A stretch of DNA of 64,000 nucleotides from Angiostrongylus vasorum (Eukaryota; Nematoda; Chromadorea; Rhabditida; Metastrongylidae): NCBI GenBank assembly GCA_018806985.1, contig JADANN010000070.1, positions 248,001-312,000 of the forward strand, given 5' to 3'. This document shows positions 22,795 to 36,100 of the stretch, piece after piece (within the stretch, counting starts at the first letter, position 1; every line of letters starts with the position of its first letter). Made by a program: the position numbers and the translations under genes. The notes under the pieces were generated by a model that saw nothing but the letters and a program-made list of their open reading frames with translations, was not told where the DNA came from and ran no database searches.

Positions 22795-25700
22795 TTGTTC
22801 TGAACTCAGATATGACATTTTCCAAATCACCTGTATCACCGGTAGTCCCGTCGACCGTCGAGTGACTCGAGCGGGCGCCAGTAAGTCTTCCATTTTTCCT
22901 TGTCGCGTGCAAGAGTAGCCCAATGGGTTCTGCTCGCTCTAGGGACTCGTCGAGCATCATATCTTTCTTCAAGGCTCTTTGTGAAAACTCTGACCATCGG
23001 GTCGGTGGTCTTCCCTGTAGTACGTTTGACATCCCGAAGAATCGAGTCACTAACGGCTCTTGTCCATCGGTTGTCATTCACACGCGTTACGTGTCCGGCC
23101 CAACTTATCTTTGTTTGTTTGTCGTACAGAACGGCATCTTTGATTTTTAATCGTAGACGCAGGTCGGAGCTTCAGATCCCTTCCCTTACTTGTGTGGAAC
23201 GGGGTACTCCTAGCATCGCTCTTTCGACTGCACTAACGTTAAGTGACCTTTCATCCTGCTTACGCAGAGACCAAGTTTCTGACGCATACGTTAGGGCAGG
23301 TAGTACCGTTGAGTCGAAAAGGTGGGCCCGGAGTCGGGCGTTCCTTGTTCTCTTCACTACATCCTCGATGCTCTTGAAAGCACCCCAAGCCGCTCGTTTC
23401 CTTCTACTCACCTCTGGAGCTAGGTCGTTTATCATATTGATTTCCCGACATAGATAGATACAGCTGGAGCATTCGGAGATATTCGTTCCGTTGAGCATGA
23501 ATGGGGCATGCGAAATCAATCCGTTCTTCATGAACATCGTTTTTGTGAGATTTAGTTGAAGACCAATCTTTCCACAGGCTTTATCAAAGTCGGTAAGCAT
23601 ACCTTCCGCTTGGCTAATGTTTGGTGTTATAAGGACGATGTCATCAGCAAAGCGAAGATGGTGTAACTGCCGACCATCGATTTCCACTCCCATATTATCC
23701 CATTCCAATGTTCGGATGACGTTCTGGAGGGTGGCGCGAAATAATTTTGGCGAGATGGCATCGCCTTGCCTAACTCCTCTTTTGACGTCAATGATAATGT
23801 CGTCGTAGAATGGTGATGCCTTGGTTGCGAAATTTTTGTACAGCTCACGAATAATGTTTATGTACTGAGTAGGGACTCCTTGACTATCCAGGGCTTCCAA
23901 GAGTGCATCTATCTCGACTGAATCAAGGGCGTTTCGTAAGTCGATGAAGGTGAGACAGAGCGGTCTTTTGTACTCTCGCGATACTTCAATGAGCCTTGTT
24001 ACCGTGTGGATGTGGTCCATCTTACTAAATCTTTTTCGAAACCCTGCTTGCTCACATGGCTTTCCTTCGTTCAATGTTTTGTCAATCCTGTTTAGGATAA
24101 CTCGAGTGAAAAGTTTTTAGACGACAGACAGTAAGCAGATTGGACGATAGTTGCCGATATCCTGTAGGTCACCCTTCTTGAACAATAACACGGTCTTGCT
24201 GGTCTTCCAGTGGGTAGGGACCTAGCATTCGGAAAGGTAACGTGTGGAGAGCTGAGCCAGTGTGTTTGTGAGGACTGGAGGAAGGTTCTTCAGGTGTTCT
24301 GGTCTTATCCTATCCGGACCTGGTGTTGTTCGATTTCTCACCGACGAAATGGCATGTCGGATTTCGGAAGGGAGAACCGGTGATACAAAATATCCATCCT
24401 CCTTTATTTCATACGACGGAAGGTGGAGGTGGCTATCGAAGAGATCCGAGTAGTATTCGTGAATAATTTTCTCCATTGCCTTTCTGGACGCTGTAACTGT
24501 TCCGTCTGGGCGTCGGAGTGCAGTTATTTTGGTCTTGTAATTGGCGAGGCTTCGGTGGGCTTTGCGAATGCTTTTCCGAGCCTCTGCAGCTTCGACCATT
24601 ACTGCTGCTCTCTCTCTTTGAGATCATCTTTTATCGCCTGTCTGCATCGCTTTGCAAGTTCGAACGTTAGTTCGCGGTTGGCTGCAGGTCGTGCGATTTC
24701 ATGCTGGCGTATTAGCTCGAGTGTTTCTAGAGACAAACGTCACTTGGTAACTTTCCAACTCTCAGCTTTCATAGCGCTAACGTGAAGATGTTGAATGAGC
24801 CGGTTGTATTCTTCGTCGATGTTATCGACAACGGCATCTTCCCAACAGCCGACTATTGAATTGAATAAGACCCAGTTTGTGGTGGCTCTGGGACTCTTAC
24901 ATCTTAAATAGAATCTTGCACGAAGGAGAAGGTGGTCTGATCCCGTGTAGAATTTTGGGACAACAGCGACATCGGTTAAGCAAAACCTTCTATTTACTAT
25001 AATGTGGTCTATTTCGTTATGGTACTCTCCATTGGGAGACTCCCACGTCCAGCGCTGAGGGCGGGGCTTCTCGAATTGTCTGTTACCATGGATTGTCTTG
25101 GTCGCCATGATAAACTCAGACAGCAGCTCACCCTGTTCGTTCCAGTCTAAACCGTGGGTCCCAATGCGACGTTCTTCAGACCTTCTTCTTGGTCCAATCT
25201 TGGCGTTGAAATCTCCAATGATGACCTTGAAGAATGTGTGGTCTTCTCTGTAGAACTTCTCCAAGTCCATATAGAATGCTTCGACTTCTTCTTCGTCACA
25301 GTTTTATGTCGGGGCGTAAACGACGAAGATTGTCAAAGCCGGAATCGATCCACATTTTTTAAACCATAGACGTCCGATTCGGGTTGTAAGTTATCCGAAT
25401 CAATCGATGTTCATGGACAAACTCGTGTTGACGAGAACGCCGACGCCGCCAACTCCTCTACTGTCGCATGTTCCGAGGAACAGTTCTTCTCCGGTGTCAT
25501 AGACGGAGTTGGAAGGCTGGCGTCTTCTCGTCTCGGCCTGGCCGATGATGTCGTACTTTATCCTTCTTGCTTGCATGAGGAAGTCTTCTATCGAGGACTC
25601 GGATGCAAATGTACGTGCAGTGTAGATACAGATCGTCACCATAGTTCTTCGTGATCCAGGCACCTTCCATTGGCCCTGAGATTTTAGCAGCCTCTCCGTA

Positions 25701-26180
25701 CTCGTCCTACCCAACGCTGCGAAATTGGGGGCTCTGTCGGGGTCAGGGGAATGAGACCCGTTTTTTTAACTGTTTTTACCACTTTGATACTCACGTGTAG
25801 CTTACTGGGCTCTGAACATGGGCTCAGTATACTCATGGGTAGCTTGCCAGGCTCTCCAAGAGTGAACATGTGTCTTATTTGTTGGAGGCGACTCCTAACC
25901 GCTTCCCATATATTTCCCTGTCACTTGATTGCAGGCTTTTGGCCGAACTGACTCGTAGAATACAATCTGCATAAATTAGAACGCACCCACACACGCGTGC
26001 ATGAATACTCTCCGTAAATGCAGAAAGTATGTGCCATATCGACGCAGCAGAAACAGGGAGTCCATCCCCTGGATCCACCTGCGTCTCAGGGAAGCAAAGG
26101 TCGCTTTTGGTCCGCGATTAACCCCCTATCCGCCACCTGGGGACGCGCCACGTAGCCTCGCGACTAAGCGGCTCGATATC
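22795..26180 (-). mobile_element. Nearly full-length RTE-type LINE, family 1
   Basis: A non-LTR retrotransposon that would copy itself by target-primed reverse transcription. Read on the - strand, a 5' leader (26180-25720) is followed by the APE-type endonuclease (VTICIYTARTFASE near 25640; [14 protein letters not shown] near 25220; GSDHLLLRARF near 24930). A linker follows (RRPDGTVTASRKAME near 24530), then an uninterrupted 300-residue reverse-transcriptase frame at 24074-23172 (EGKPCEQAGFRK, KRGVRQGDAISPKLF, HLRFADDIVLITPN with intact ADD). The C-terminal GRPPTRW tail is near 23000 and a GGTGATACAGGTGAT end near 22800. A few frameshifts and stops separate the endonuclease and RT frames, so this copy is probably inactive, but it is the best reference for the family here. 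Length of about 3.4 kb matches RTE elements. Confidence 0.9.
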
Positions 26181-26520
26181 CCCTCATATCAGCGAGCTCC
26201 GTGGGACACTTTCCAAATACATGTTAAAAATCCGACATTATATTTCTGAAAATCTAATTGACCGGTCCTTGGTTTCCTGAACTCCCAAACTGAAAATAAC
26301 TTGATATCTTCATTTAGAGACCCAATGGAATGCATGTCAACGCAACACTAGCTTTTCCTATAACATTAAAACATAATGTGTTACAGAGCAAAGTTCTTGT
26401 GTTAAATTGCAAACATATGAAAAAGGCGTGGAAATGCCAACTCTGTCACCCTTCAGTCATCTCATTAATTCTTCAGTGACTTGACCCGGGTGTCATTAAA
26501 TTTTTCCCTTTAATCTCTTT
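26181..26520. other. Intergenic DNA, no feature recognised
   Basis: No coding or family repeat signal was recognised. Confidence 0.35.
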
Positions 26521-26524
26521 AAGA

Positions 26525-26680
26525 GAGAAACTCTCTGTCACGAGGAAGAACAGCTTACTGGGTTTTACTCGCTCTAGAAACACTCTGAGCCACATATCCT
26601 TTTTCTTTGGTTTTTTGAAGAGGTCTGACCATTCGGTCGGTGGTCTTCTTGCTGCATCCGTGCAAATGGATTGAACACTG
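26525..26680 (-). mobile_element. RTE-type LINE fragment, family 1 C-terminal end
   Basis: The + strand text GTCTGACCATTCGGTCGGTG matches the region around 22990 in the nearly full-length copy. Preceding sequence (TTACTGGGTTTTACTCGCTC) also aligns. Only about 150 bp are kept. Confidence 0.65.
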
Positions 26681-27034
26681 TACTATCTGCTAGTGTATTG
26701 GACAACTGACGCTACCAACGTACACCCACATTTCTCGAAGCCGGCGCTGCAGAGGACGAAACTTCGCTTCATCTACCATGCTCATCGGAACTTTTACGAA
26801 CCTATTACCACTTCTTCTCAAACATTTCGCCAACTTCCAGTGCAAAAATGCCTCAGAAATAAAATCGAGGCGGAAGTAGCATTCAGAGAGTTTATCGCCT
26901 TTAGATGTCTAAATTTTTGTGCAACCGTGTAAGCAAACGTGTCTACTGTTAGCAATAGTGTGCATGTTTCAATAGTTTTTTTTATCTTGGGCTAAAATAT
27001 TCCAATTTAAAGATAGAGGTTTAAATTGGACATT

Positions 27035-30000
27035 AATTCCAATACCGCCTCACCTGTATCACCTACCGTCCTGTTGATCGTCGAGTGATTCCAGCGAGCG
27101 CCATAAATCTTCCTTCTCTTTCTTTTGTGTGCTAGACAAGCTCAGTGGGTTTTTTCTAGCCTAGGTATTGTTTCAGCACTATGTCCTGCCTCGAAGGACT
27201 TTGCCAAGAACTCTGGCCATCTGATCGGTGCTATTCCTCTTTTGCGTTTGACACGCCGAGGAATTCAGTTGTTGACAGCTCTGGTACATCGGTTATCGTT
27301 CATACGCGTTACGTATCCTACTTATCTTATCCTCGAAAAATTAACATAGAGAACGAAACTTTGGACTTTTGATTGTTTACGAAGGTCGGAGATTTGGATG
27401 TCTTCCATTACCTACGTGGTACGAGTTACTCCTAACACCGTGTTCTCGATTGCGCGCTCAATAACGCTAAGTGATCTTTCATCCTGCTTAAGCAGCAGCC
27501 AGATTTCTGACGTAATAGTTAAGGCAGAAAGAATCGTACAGTCGAACAGATGGGCACGGATTAGGCCCTCTTCACTACATTTCTGGTATTTATGAAAGAT
27601 TTCTGAGCCTCTCGCTTCCTCTTGTCCAACTTTGGGACTAAATCGTTCATCATGTTGATTTCCTGAACTAGATTGGGGTTAGCTGGAACCTTCAGAGTTA
27701 TTCGATCCGTTGAGTACAAATGAAGCGCATGAAATTAATCCATTCTTTGCAAATATTGTTTCTGTCAGATTTATTTCCAACAGGCTGATGCTTGGTGTTG
27801 TGGGAGCGATATCATTAGCCAAGAAAATATTGTGCAATTGACGACCAACTATTTTCACTTCCGTACTCCTTATTCCAATGTTCGCATAACACCATGGACG
27901 TTAACAGGAAATACTTTCGGCGAGGTGGTCTTGCCGGTCTTCCACTGATTAGGAATATTGCATTCAGATAGATAACGTGTGAAGAGCAGAGCCAGGGTGT
28001 TTAAGAGGGCTGGCGGAAGGTTCTTCAGGTGTTCAGATCTTATCATGTCCAGACCTTGCTGTTCGATTTTTCACAGACGAAATAGCATATCGGATTTCGA
28101 GTGGGAGAACTGGTGGTAGACATATGCATCTCCCGTTATTTTTTATTAGTGAAGTACGATGTGGAAAATGTAAAGTTCGGAGTATTAGTCGTGAATGATC
28201 TTCCTCATTGCCTTTCTAGACGCTGTAACTGTTCCGTCTAGGCTTCGGAGTGCAATCATCTTGTTCTCGTAATTGGCGACGCTTCGGTGGGCTTTCCTAA
28301 AGCTTTTACTAGTCTCTGCCGCTTCGACCATTACTGCTGCTCTTCTCCCTTTAAGATCTTCTTTTATCGTCTATCTGCATTGTTTTGCAAGTTCGGACGC
28401 TAGTTCACGGTTGACTGCAGCTCGTGCGATTCCACGCTGGCGTATTAGCTCGAGTGTTTCTAGAGACAGACGTCTCTTGGTGACTTTCGAACTGCGAGCT
28501 TTCATAGCGCTGACGTAAAGGTGTTGAATGAGCCTATCGTTCGTCGATGTTGGGTACCTTCCCAACAACCGACTAGTGAAATGAATAAGTTCGCGTTTTT
28601 AGTAGTTTTGGGGATTCGTATTTTGAATTTAGCGGCTTTTTTCTCCTTTCTGCGAGAAATGAAAACTTGCACGAAGGAGGCGATGGTCTGATAGCGTGTG
28701 AAATTTTGAAACAACAGCGGCATCTATAGGCAAAACCTTCCATTTACTACCTGGTCTATTTCGTTATAGTACATTTCACTGAGAAAACCTTCACGTCCAG
28801 CTTTAAGAATGGACGTTCTGGAATTGCAAGTTACCATGAATGGTCATGGTCGCCACGACAGTTGATCGTTCTTGTTTCATTCTAATCCGTGAGCCCCATT
28901 GTTACGTTCTTCAGACGTTTTTTTTGTCCAGTCCTAGTGTCGAAATCTCTAATGAAAACCTTAAAGAATGTGCGATTTTTTCTGTGGAACCTCTCCTTGT
29001 CCATATAGAGCACATAGACTTTATCCTCGTTGTAGGTCGCGGTCGATGAGCAAGTGACGAAGATTTTCGCTTGATCTGAGGAACAGCTTTTATCTGGTAT
29101 CCCAGACGGTGTTAAATGTTAAATGAAGGCGTCCTCTCGTCTCCGCCAGTCAAATAACGTCGTTCCTCATCTTTCCACTTTGCATTTTCAAGTTTTCTAC
29201 ACAGTAATTAGATGCAAGTGAGCGTCCGTTGTAGGTATAGTTGGTCATCTTAGTCCTTCGAGATGTAGGAAGCCTGGAATGTTCTTAAGATTTTAGCAGA
29301 ATCTTCTTACTCTTCTAACGCTCGCGTATCACCAGCTTTCATGGTCAGGATAACTTATAGAGGCCCACATATTGTGCTCTGTTTGACGTTTGATACTTAC
29401 GCATAGCTTGCTGTGCTCTAAAAGTAGAGGCTAGGTATTGTCAAAGCTATCTTGCCAGTCTGTTCCAGAGTAGACGAGGAGATTATTTGTTGGAGGCAAC
29501 TTCTAATCGGCTCCGCTATATTTCCCTGCTACCTAGTTACGGACTTTTGGCCGAACTGATTCGTAGAATACAATCCACATGAGTGAGATAAGTCAATATA
29601 TGCATGCATGGATAAGTCTTCATAAACACGGAAGGACAAGCGAATGTGGTGCAGTGGTTAGAGGCACCCTGCAACTCACTTGGGATCGATCCTGGGTTCC
29701 AGGCTCACCAATCGTTCCATTACTATGTTCGCCAGATAAGCATTCAGTCATCTTTAGCGACACTTGAAGAAGGCGAATGGACGCAGCGTCTTTCAAGGAT
29801 TGATCAACGCCGAGAACTTTGTCCTTTTAAATACAGAATGTAGGTGCCAAATCGGCGCAGTAAGAGAAGGGAATCGAATCCGTGGATCCATCTGCATCTC
29901 AAAGAAGCAAAAAATTCCTTTGGTCAGCTATTAACTCTCTACATGTCACCTAGTGACGCACCAGGATGCTTCTGCAACTTACCAGCGTATTATCACTGTA
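27035..30000 (-). mobile_element. Degenerate RTE-type LINE, family 1, interrupted by a SINE
   Basis: The same order as the copy at 22.8-26.2 kb can be followed on the - strand. The CACCTGTATCACC end is near 27050 and decayed reverse-transcriptase stretches cover 27100-28100. The linker is at 28200-28570 and the decayed endonuclease at 28600-29300. The 5' leader (GGCCGAACTGATTCGTAGAATAC on +) begins near 29550. The leader continues after a SINE insertion (29636-29828) to about 30000. It has many indels and internal deletions and is clearly older than the other copy. Confidence 0.8.
29634..29828 (+). repeat. tRNA-derived SINE copy inserted in a LINE leader
   Basis: The head GTGGTGCAGTGGTTAGAGGC (A box) is followed by GGGATCGATCCTGG (B-box region), a shortened body and an ATTGATCAACGCCGAG 3' part. 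It is flanked by near-identical 10-mers AAACACGGAA (29624-29633) and AAATACAGAA (29829-29838). The uninterrupted counterpart in the other LINE copy reads AAATGCAGAA at 26016-26025. Confidence 0.8.
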
Positions 30001-30130
30001 TCAAGAAGGTCCGTAGATTAATCTATCTAGAGCCTAATACTGAATAATTTGCAACGCCTATTATGTTCGGTATGAAAAGCAGATCTCTTAACTAGTTATC
30101 AGCTATTGTTTTTTATTTCTAATTGTAAAA

Positions 30131-33100
30131 ATGGCTCATGGTAATGACACGGGATGGTCGGGTACAAAATTTACCGGGACAGACTCAGTACGTATTGTAA
30201 AATACTTTCGCATGTTGACAGCAATGGATTTGGAGGGTGAACTGTAGTAAAATGTGGCATATAGTAACAATGTTATAGCTCAGGATAGATAAACCAGTGA
30301 TTGCTCTTTAGTACTCTCAAATCCCTTATTCTTGAAGTCCTCTAGCTATCAAAATTTTTTCGTTCATTGTCGAAAAAAAACTAAATTGCTATGTGTAAAC
30401 CGCGCACGAGTTTTACCTGTGTCTGCAGCATCCGCAAGATGAACGATGATTACGTGTGTGTTAAAGTGCTTAACTATACTTCTTGAAATATATTGATTTT
30501 GAGGAAAGCTTTGCGTTCAATTTTTGAATTCGTGCAGAAAAATCTCGTTAGACCTTATTTGTTCACGAGCTTCATTTTATTAATCAAAGTGAGGCCAGCG
30601 TTAAGCGAACTATTTTAGAAAAATGAACAGGAGAAATCATAGCTATGAAAAAGACTTTCTCTAGAAAACTAAAAAAGTCTGTAATGTAACGGTATAAAAA
30701 GTTTCTTAACATTGACACATTAAGCGAAGCGATGGTGCTCGTCCACATTCTGTCGGTGACTTAATTGTCCAGTCCAAAGAGGAGCCTTTCAGTAGAATCG
30801 CCGTAGCCCTAGAAAAGGTTGCAAGCGCATCCGAGAACTATAAAGCCTCCTTAGATCGAATAATCGACGAAAAATTAACGAGAAAAGAGGAATGTAGCCG
30901 TGAGGACCACCGAAGCCGTGTTGAAGAAACAGTATGTAGATTCATCGCTTCCTTTACTTCATCATCCTTTATTTTATTAACAGAATTGACCTTCGTAAGT
31001 ACAGATTAAGCAAAATGTTCTTGAGTCGTGTCAAAACTCTGTGCGAATTCAGAGACGGTTTTAACAGTTACGACTTGACTCCTTATCTCTAGACGACGTG
31101 GCATCCAATGAAACGTTTGCTTATAGGATGCATATATTCGTGTTTTACCATCTTAAAATTCCACTTTTCTAAAGCCCTCGACGAATAATTCTTCTACTTT
31201 GCTGCTTCAAACCCACGAAAGCAAAAAAAATAAGATCGACGTGGAGTTCCTAAGAGTGATTGGATAGAATGCAGTGCTATGAGTGTGTCGTTTGTGCAGG
31301 AGTCATTATTTATTAAATCGGAGCATTTTGCACGTAACGGTAAGAACAGATTTGTTCAGTGAGATCAGATTTCGCCATTGTAGCAAAGTTTCGATTAAAA
31401 CTGAACTGCGTAATCAGTTGCCTTAAGCATTTAGCCTCAGTCTTTCCAAGCATCGATACATTTCAATGTGTTCTATTTAATATTGTAAGGTTTTCTGGTG
31501 CGCGCAACTTTCTTCAAAGGCCGCAATAGGAGAGATTCCATGTATTACATGACACGATGATGTCCCGCAATCTACGGTATGCGTCTCCAGCTGTTGCTAT
31601 TTCGTAGGACATTTTGAATACAAAAGCTTCACTACCAATCTTTTGGAAGTTTTGATTCTAAATTATACATTCATGAAAGGATGCTATGTGAAACAAATAT
31701 TTGAGATTTAGGGTTTAATGCGATTTAGAGAAGCCTTTTCTATAATCTGTAGGAATCCGCACTTCTGTAGCATTCCAGTTATAGAGAAATTGTTGAAAAA
31801 ATGAAACGTGAGAGAAAAAAAAGGAAAAAGTTTGTTGTCGAAAACCAGACCCGAAAGGGTTAAAAGGAAATAACATCCCGTTTAAAGCCCGTCTAATATA
31901 TAAAAGAAATCAAATTTTTGGTGCTATGTTGTTTTTGAGCAGATTTTCTTGGTTTCTACTTTAAGAAATTAAGAGCGAAATCTGTTCTGATATATCTGAA
32001 ATTAGAATGCTTTTTCAGAGCAAAATAGGATTTTTCTTTCAAGCATTTGTTCCATTCAACTCTTTTTTACCTGGATTACTTGTTATACTATTAATGACCC
32101 AATAACTCAATCGGATATCAGAAACGTATTAAGTTGGCGCTTCAGAGCTACCGCATATGGTGCCGGGTTAGCTTAGAAGGTACGAAGAGTCTTCACATGA
32201 AGTCCTTTATTCTTACCGTCTTTGACGAGAAGATAGAGACCTCTTACTTGTCAAGCTCTGCTACCACACTGATTTAATCATAAGTGGGCCTCTATAAAAA
32301 AAGTATCGTTCTCCTTTATAGCATCGACAACCCTTCTGTGTGAGTAAACAGCTTCCTGCAAGTAAGGAGTTCGCATCATATGACACGTCGATCTTGTCAC
32401 GATGAAGCCGTAACTATTTGAAGGGAACATTATGCTTTTCAAAAAAACGCACTGCTCGCAATGACTTTTAAACACAGCCGTGAAATTTATTCGGCTCTTG
32501 TTACACAATGTTCTACGCAATTACATATGCGGACACCATATTGCAGTGGGAACTATGTAGCGCATTAGTTAGAGGTGCCCTGCGATAATCACAGGATTGG
32601 TCATTGCCTCCACAAGTCATTGTATGATCCGGACGCGCATTCAATCACCTCTATGGTGTCGGATGTGCGGTCGCCTATAATTCTTGCTTCGGAAATTCAT
32701 TCATCATAACAAGTTCTATACGATGATTGTACGGTTTTTATCATGCAGGAGAGGGCTTAAGTGCAAAGGAGGAAAACCTATTTGATCATTTGTTGGATTC
32801 GGATATCGTTGTGAGGCTCACTTTAGAGAAAATGAAATTTTAATTTATATGCTCAATTCATCAGTGCAGTAGCCACTTTTTGGATACTGTTATCGGAATT
32901 TTTATTTCGTGCGTTTACAACATTTGACAGCTGTAGTTAACTGTACTAGAGTTGGGGAAAAAGAAAGGTGGAGAGAGCAATTCGATAAGTTTAATGGGAT
33001 TGCATACTAGTAATATTCTAACAGATTTGTAATGCCATTAAACAGAGTCGTTACTACGACAGGTAATTTCAATTCTACAAACGATTACTGTCATTTCATT

Positions 33101-36100
33101 TGTTAAAGACATGTCCGTTCCATTACATCACTGAAGGAAAAAGTATCTTCTAAGTTGCGGTTCGAAAGAGAACATCGTGGATCGTCCCAATTCAATTAAG
33201 CTTAACACTCTTATACTTACAGCCAAAATGGCTCATGTAATTTCTGGTCGGTACAAGTTCAATGTTGACCTATTGGAATTATGTCTCCTGCTGCAATCAG
33301 TCAAATCTAAGAGAGCTCTTCTAAAATATTAACATGTAGATGATCTTTCTAGAGTACAATTGCTTCCTTTTTGTGCTCTATTCCATCTTTTCCTATTCTT
33401 CTATTTGTCGCCGTCTCTTACGATTGGCCCAATTGTGTTTCGTGCTCATATTTCATATTATGACCGATCATACAAACTTCTTGTTTATCGAAAGTTCAGG
33501 ACTCAATCCAGCTTTATATTGAATATGCTGAATATATTTCTAAAAAATGACTTTAAAGCGCTTTAGAGATGATAAAGAGAATTTTGGACGTAGTTGAATT
33601 AATAGCCTTTGTCCTTGTTTTAATGGGAAACATTGGGAGTGGTGTTCAGTACACGAGATCGGATCGAAAATGTGCAAAATATCGATGATAGAATTCTGCT
33701 GTCTGATGGCAGCCAATCCTGATTTCGTGTTTCGTGCAGTTCTTCTTCGAGGCATAAACCACATTCGTTGAGCCTTGATCATATGCGAAATAAAAAACTT
33801 CATTAGTTAGCAAACCATTCACCCCGATTTCATCTCGAATTATTTTTTCATGAAATAGTTTTTTTTGTGTTATTAGTGTTCCTCGTTTCCCTTTCAACTG
33901 ACTTTTTGAGCAACGTTTTTCACTAGTACTATTTGAAAAGATGAAAGTCTCTTCAGCAAAACGAAGTTCTATAAGAAATTTAGCATCGTTGCGCATGGCT
34001 TTCCCATCTCAATCAAATGGCTTCATCAACATTACTCAGTGCAACAGCTATCAGCTTTGGAGAAGTGGTCTCTTATTGTACTCCTTTTATAATAATAGCA
34101 AGCAAGTGGAGAAAAAATGGCGTTCTTATGATGAAGTTATGGTACATGTCAGATAGAGTTACTGCAAAGTAAGCATTCATTTCTTAGTCAAGGAGCATTG
34201 GTTAAATAGCACTTATCTCGATGCTGTCAAACAATTTTCCGTAACGGAGAACTGCAAGAAGAAATGGCATTTGGCACTCCTTATAATTTCTATAGTGGTA
34301 GCTACAACTTACAAAGATCTAAGAAAATACATGAAAACTGTTTGTACTTCTTTTGAAAGTCTTTGATATGCGTTTTTGGATTATCTTTGTAGATATCTTG
34401 TAAAGCACAATGATCAGGCTACCCAACTTGTAGTTGTAAACATATTTTCGACCACGTAAGACTCCGTGTAACTGGTCTTTGCCAAAGAACTAGAAGACTT
34501 ACAAGGGAACGAAACGGCTCCAGAGAAAACGAGACCGCCGAGAAGTTAGCAATTATTAAATAAATCCCTGTTATTAACAACCTCAAATCTTCTGGGGAAG
34601 AAAACGTTAACATATTTTTTTTTGCCAGCCTTATCAGGCAAATATCTTTACAGGACGGTTTCCACCTCCCTGTGATCCTTTTCTCTTTAGGGCATTTTAT
34701 CTTACTGGTTGCGAGGCATTCGTGCAGTTTTTTACACTTCACATACCACATCTTACATGACTCGACATCACAAACTTTGTGATCCCAGCACGTCTTGCAT
34801 TTATTCCATTATTTCACAACTGTCTTCCATGAAGGGTTCCACGGCTGCCGCTTCAAGTTTCGCCTTTGTTATCAATGTCGTTGAATTCTGGTCGAATCGA
34901 TTCTCTCTGAAATCCTGGGAAAATCGTGACATGGCCATTCCAGATGGATCGTAGGTGCTGACCATCTGGTATTAATCCCGATTCCAAAGGGTTGGGTGCT
35001 TGGTCTGCTTGGGATTTGGATCGAACCACAGACGATCTTGTGTATATTGCAAAGTACCCCTGACCAATGCGCTATACGGCGCTATACGAGGCTCCATAAG
35101 GCAGATCTACTCAAGTAGTGCAAATAAGCTGCGTTTTTTTCGTATGATTGCTCTTGATCTTTACATGGGCCGTCTCTCTAGACGATTTCTATCACCAGAT
35201 AACTTTTTTCTTCTGGTAATTTGTTAATCACAGAAGCGATGTACTGTAAAAAAAACCGAAGTAGCGCAGCTGTTATCTTCGTTTCGGTCATTTGCTCCGA
35301 ATCTCCTAATTTTCCTTATTTTTAGGGACAAAGCAGATATTTGATAACAACTTTATAAAAGAACTTTTCGTTGCAATGAATCTTCTCCTTCATGGAACTT
35401 GTGCAGTTCGTTCTGTATTCAATGTAAAGGACATCATCGATTCTGTAAAGTCCCGTATCCATCCAGGTTTTAGTTCTTTCTTTTGACAATTTTACACCGA
35501 TATAATCACTAAGTTGAAGAGAACTCTTACCCTCGCAAAAAACTAATCGGCGCCGCCATCGAAATTGTTATGGGAGGATTGGAATGGAACATCATAGGAG
35601 TGGTAGTAGATAGCCAACAGCTATGCCAGTCGCTTTTTGAATGACTTCGCCCCCTATAACAACACGCCTTAACCAAATGGGATAAATCCAGGCCTATTTC
35701 AATGGCGAATATGGAAGGATTGATTTCCCTCTGAACCCGATGGATTTATTTCAACGAGAAATGGGTTCATTTCTGAATTAACATCCGAAAAGTGGTAAAA
35801 TTCATGCTGAACATCACGAATATCTCCGATTAATCCAGCTGTCTATATCTAGCTTGTTGAATCAGTATAAACATTTACGTGACGATATGACTTCTCTAAG
35901 AGCCATATAATAGGAAAGCTATAGCCATTTTCAATTTTAAACCAACATGTTCCGGTTCAAAGTGGGCTAATTAATCTTAATAAAATACTTAGAACTCACG
36001 GATTTCTGTCAAAGAGATACAATTTTTTTTATTCTTGTTAACATTCTATTTCCTAGACTTTTGACTTCTCTTGTTCTTCTCCGCCGACGTTCCTATTTCG

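Noticed and set aside
35342..35462. Exon-like stretch after TTTTTAG (TKQIFDNNFIKELFVAMN) in intron 3 of the unknown gene
   Set aside because: It is open and has a possible donor, but its phases do not fit between the 33025-33062 and 38118-38283 exons, and an RTE fragment lies directly downstream.
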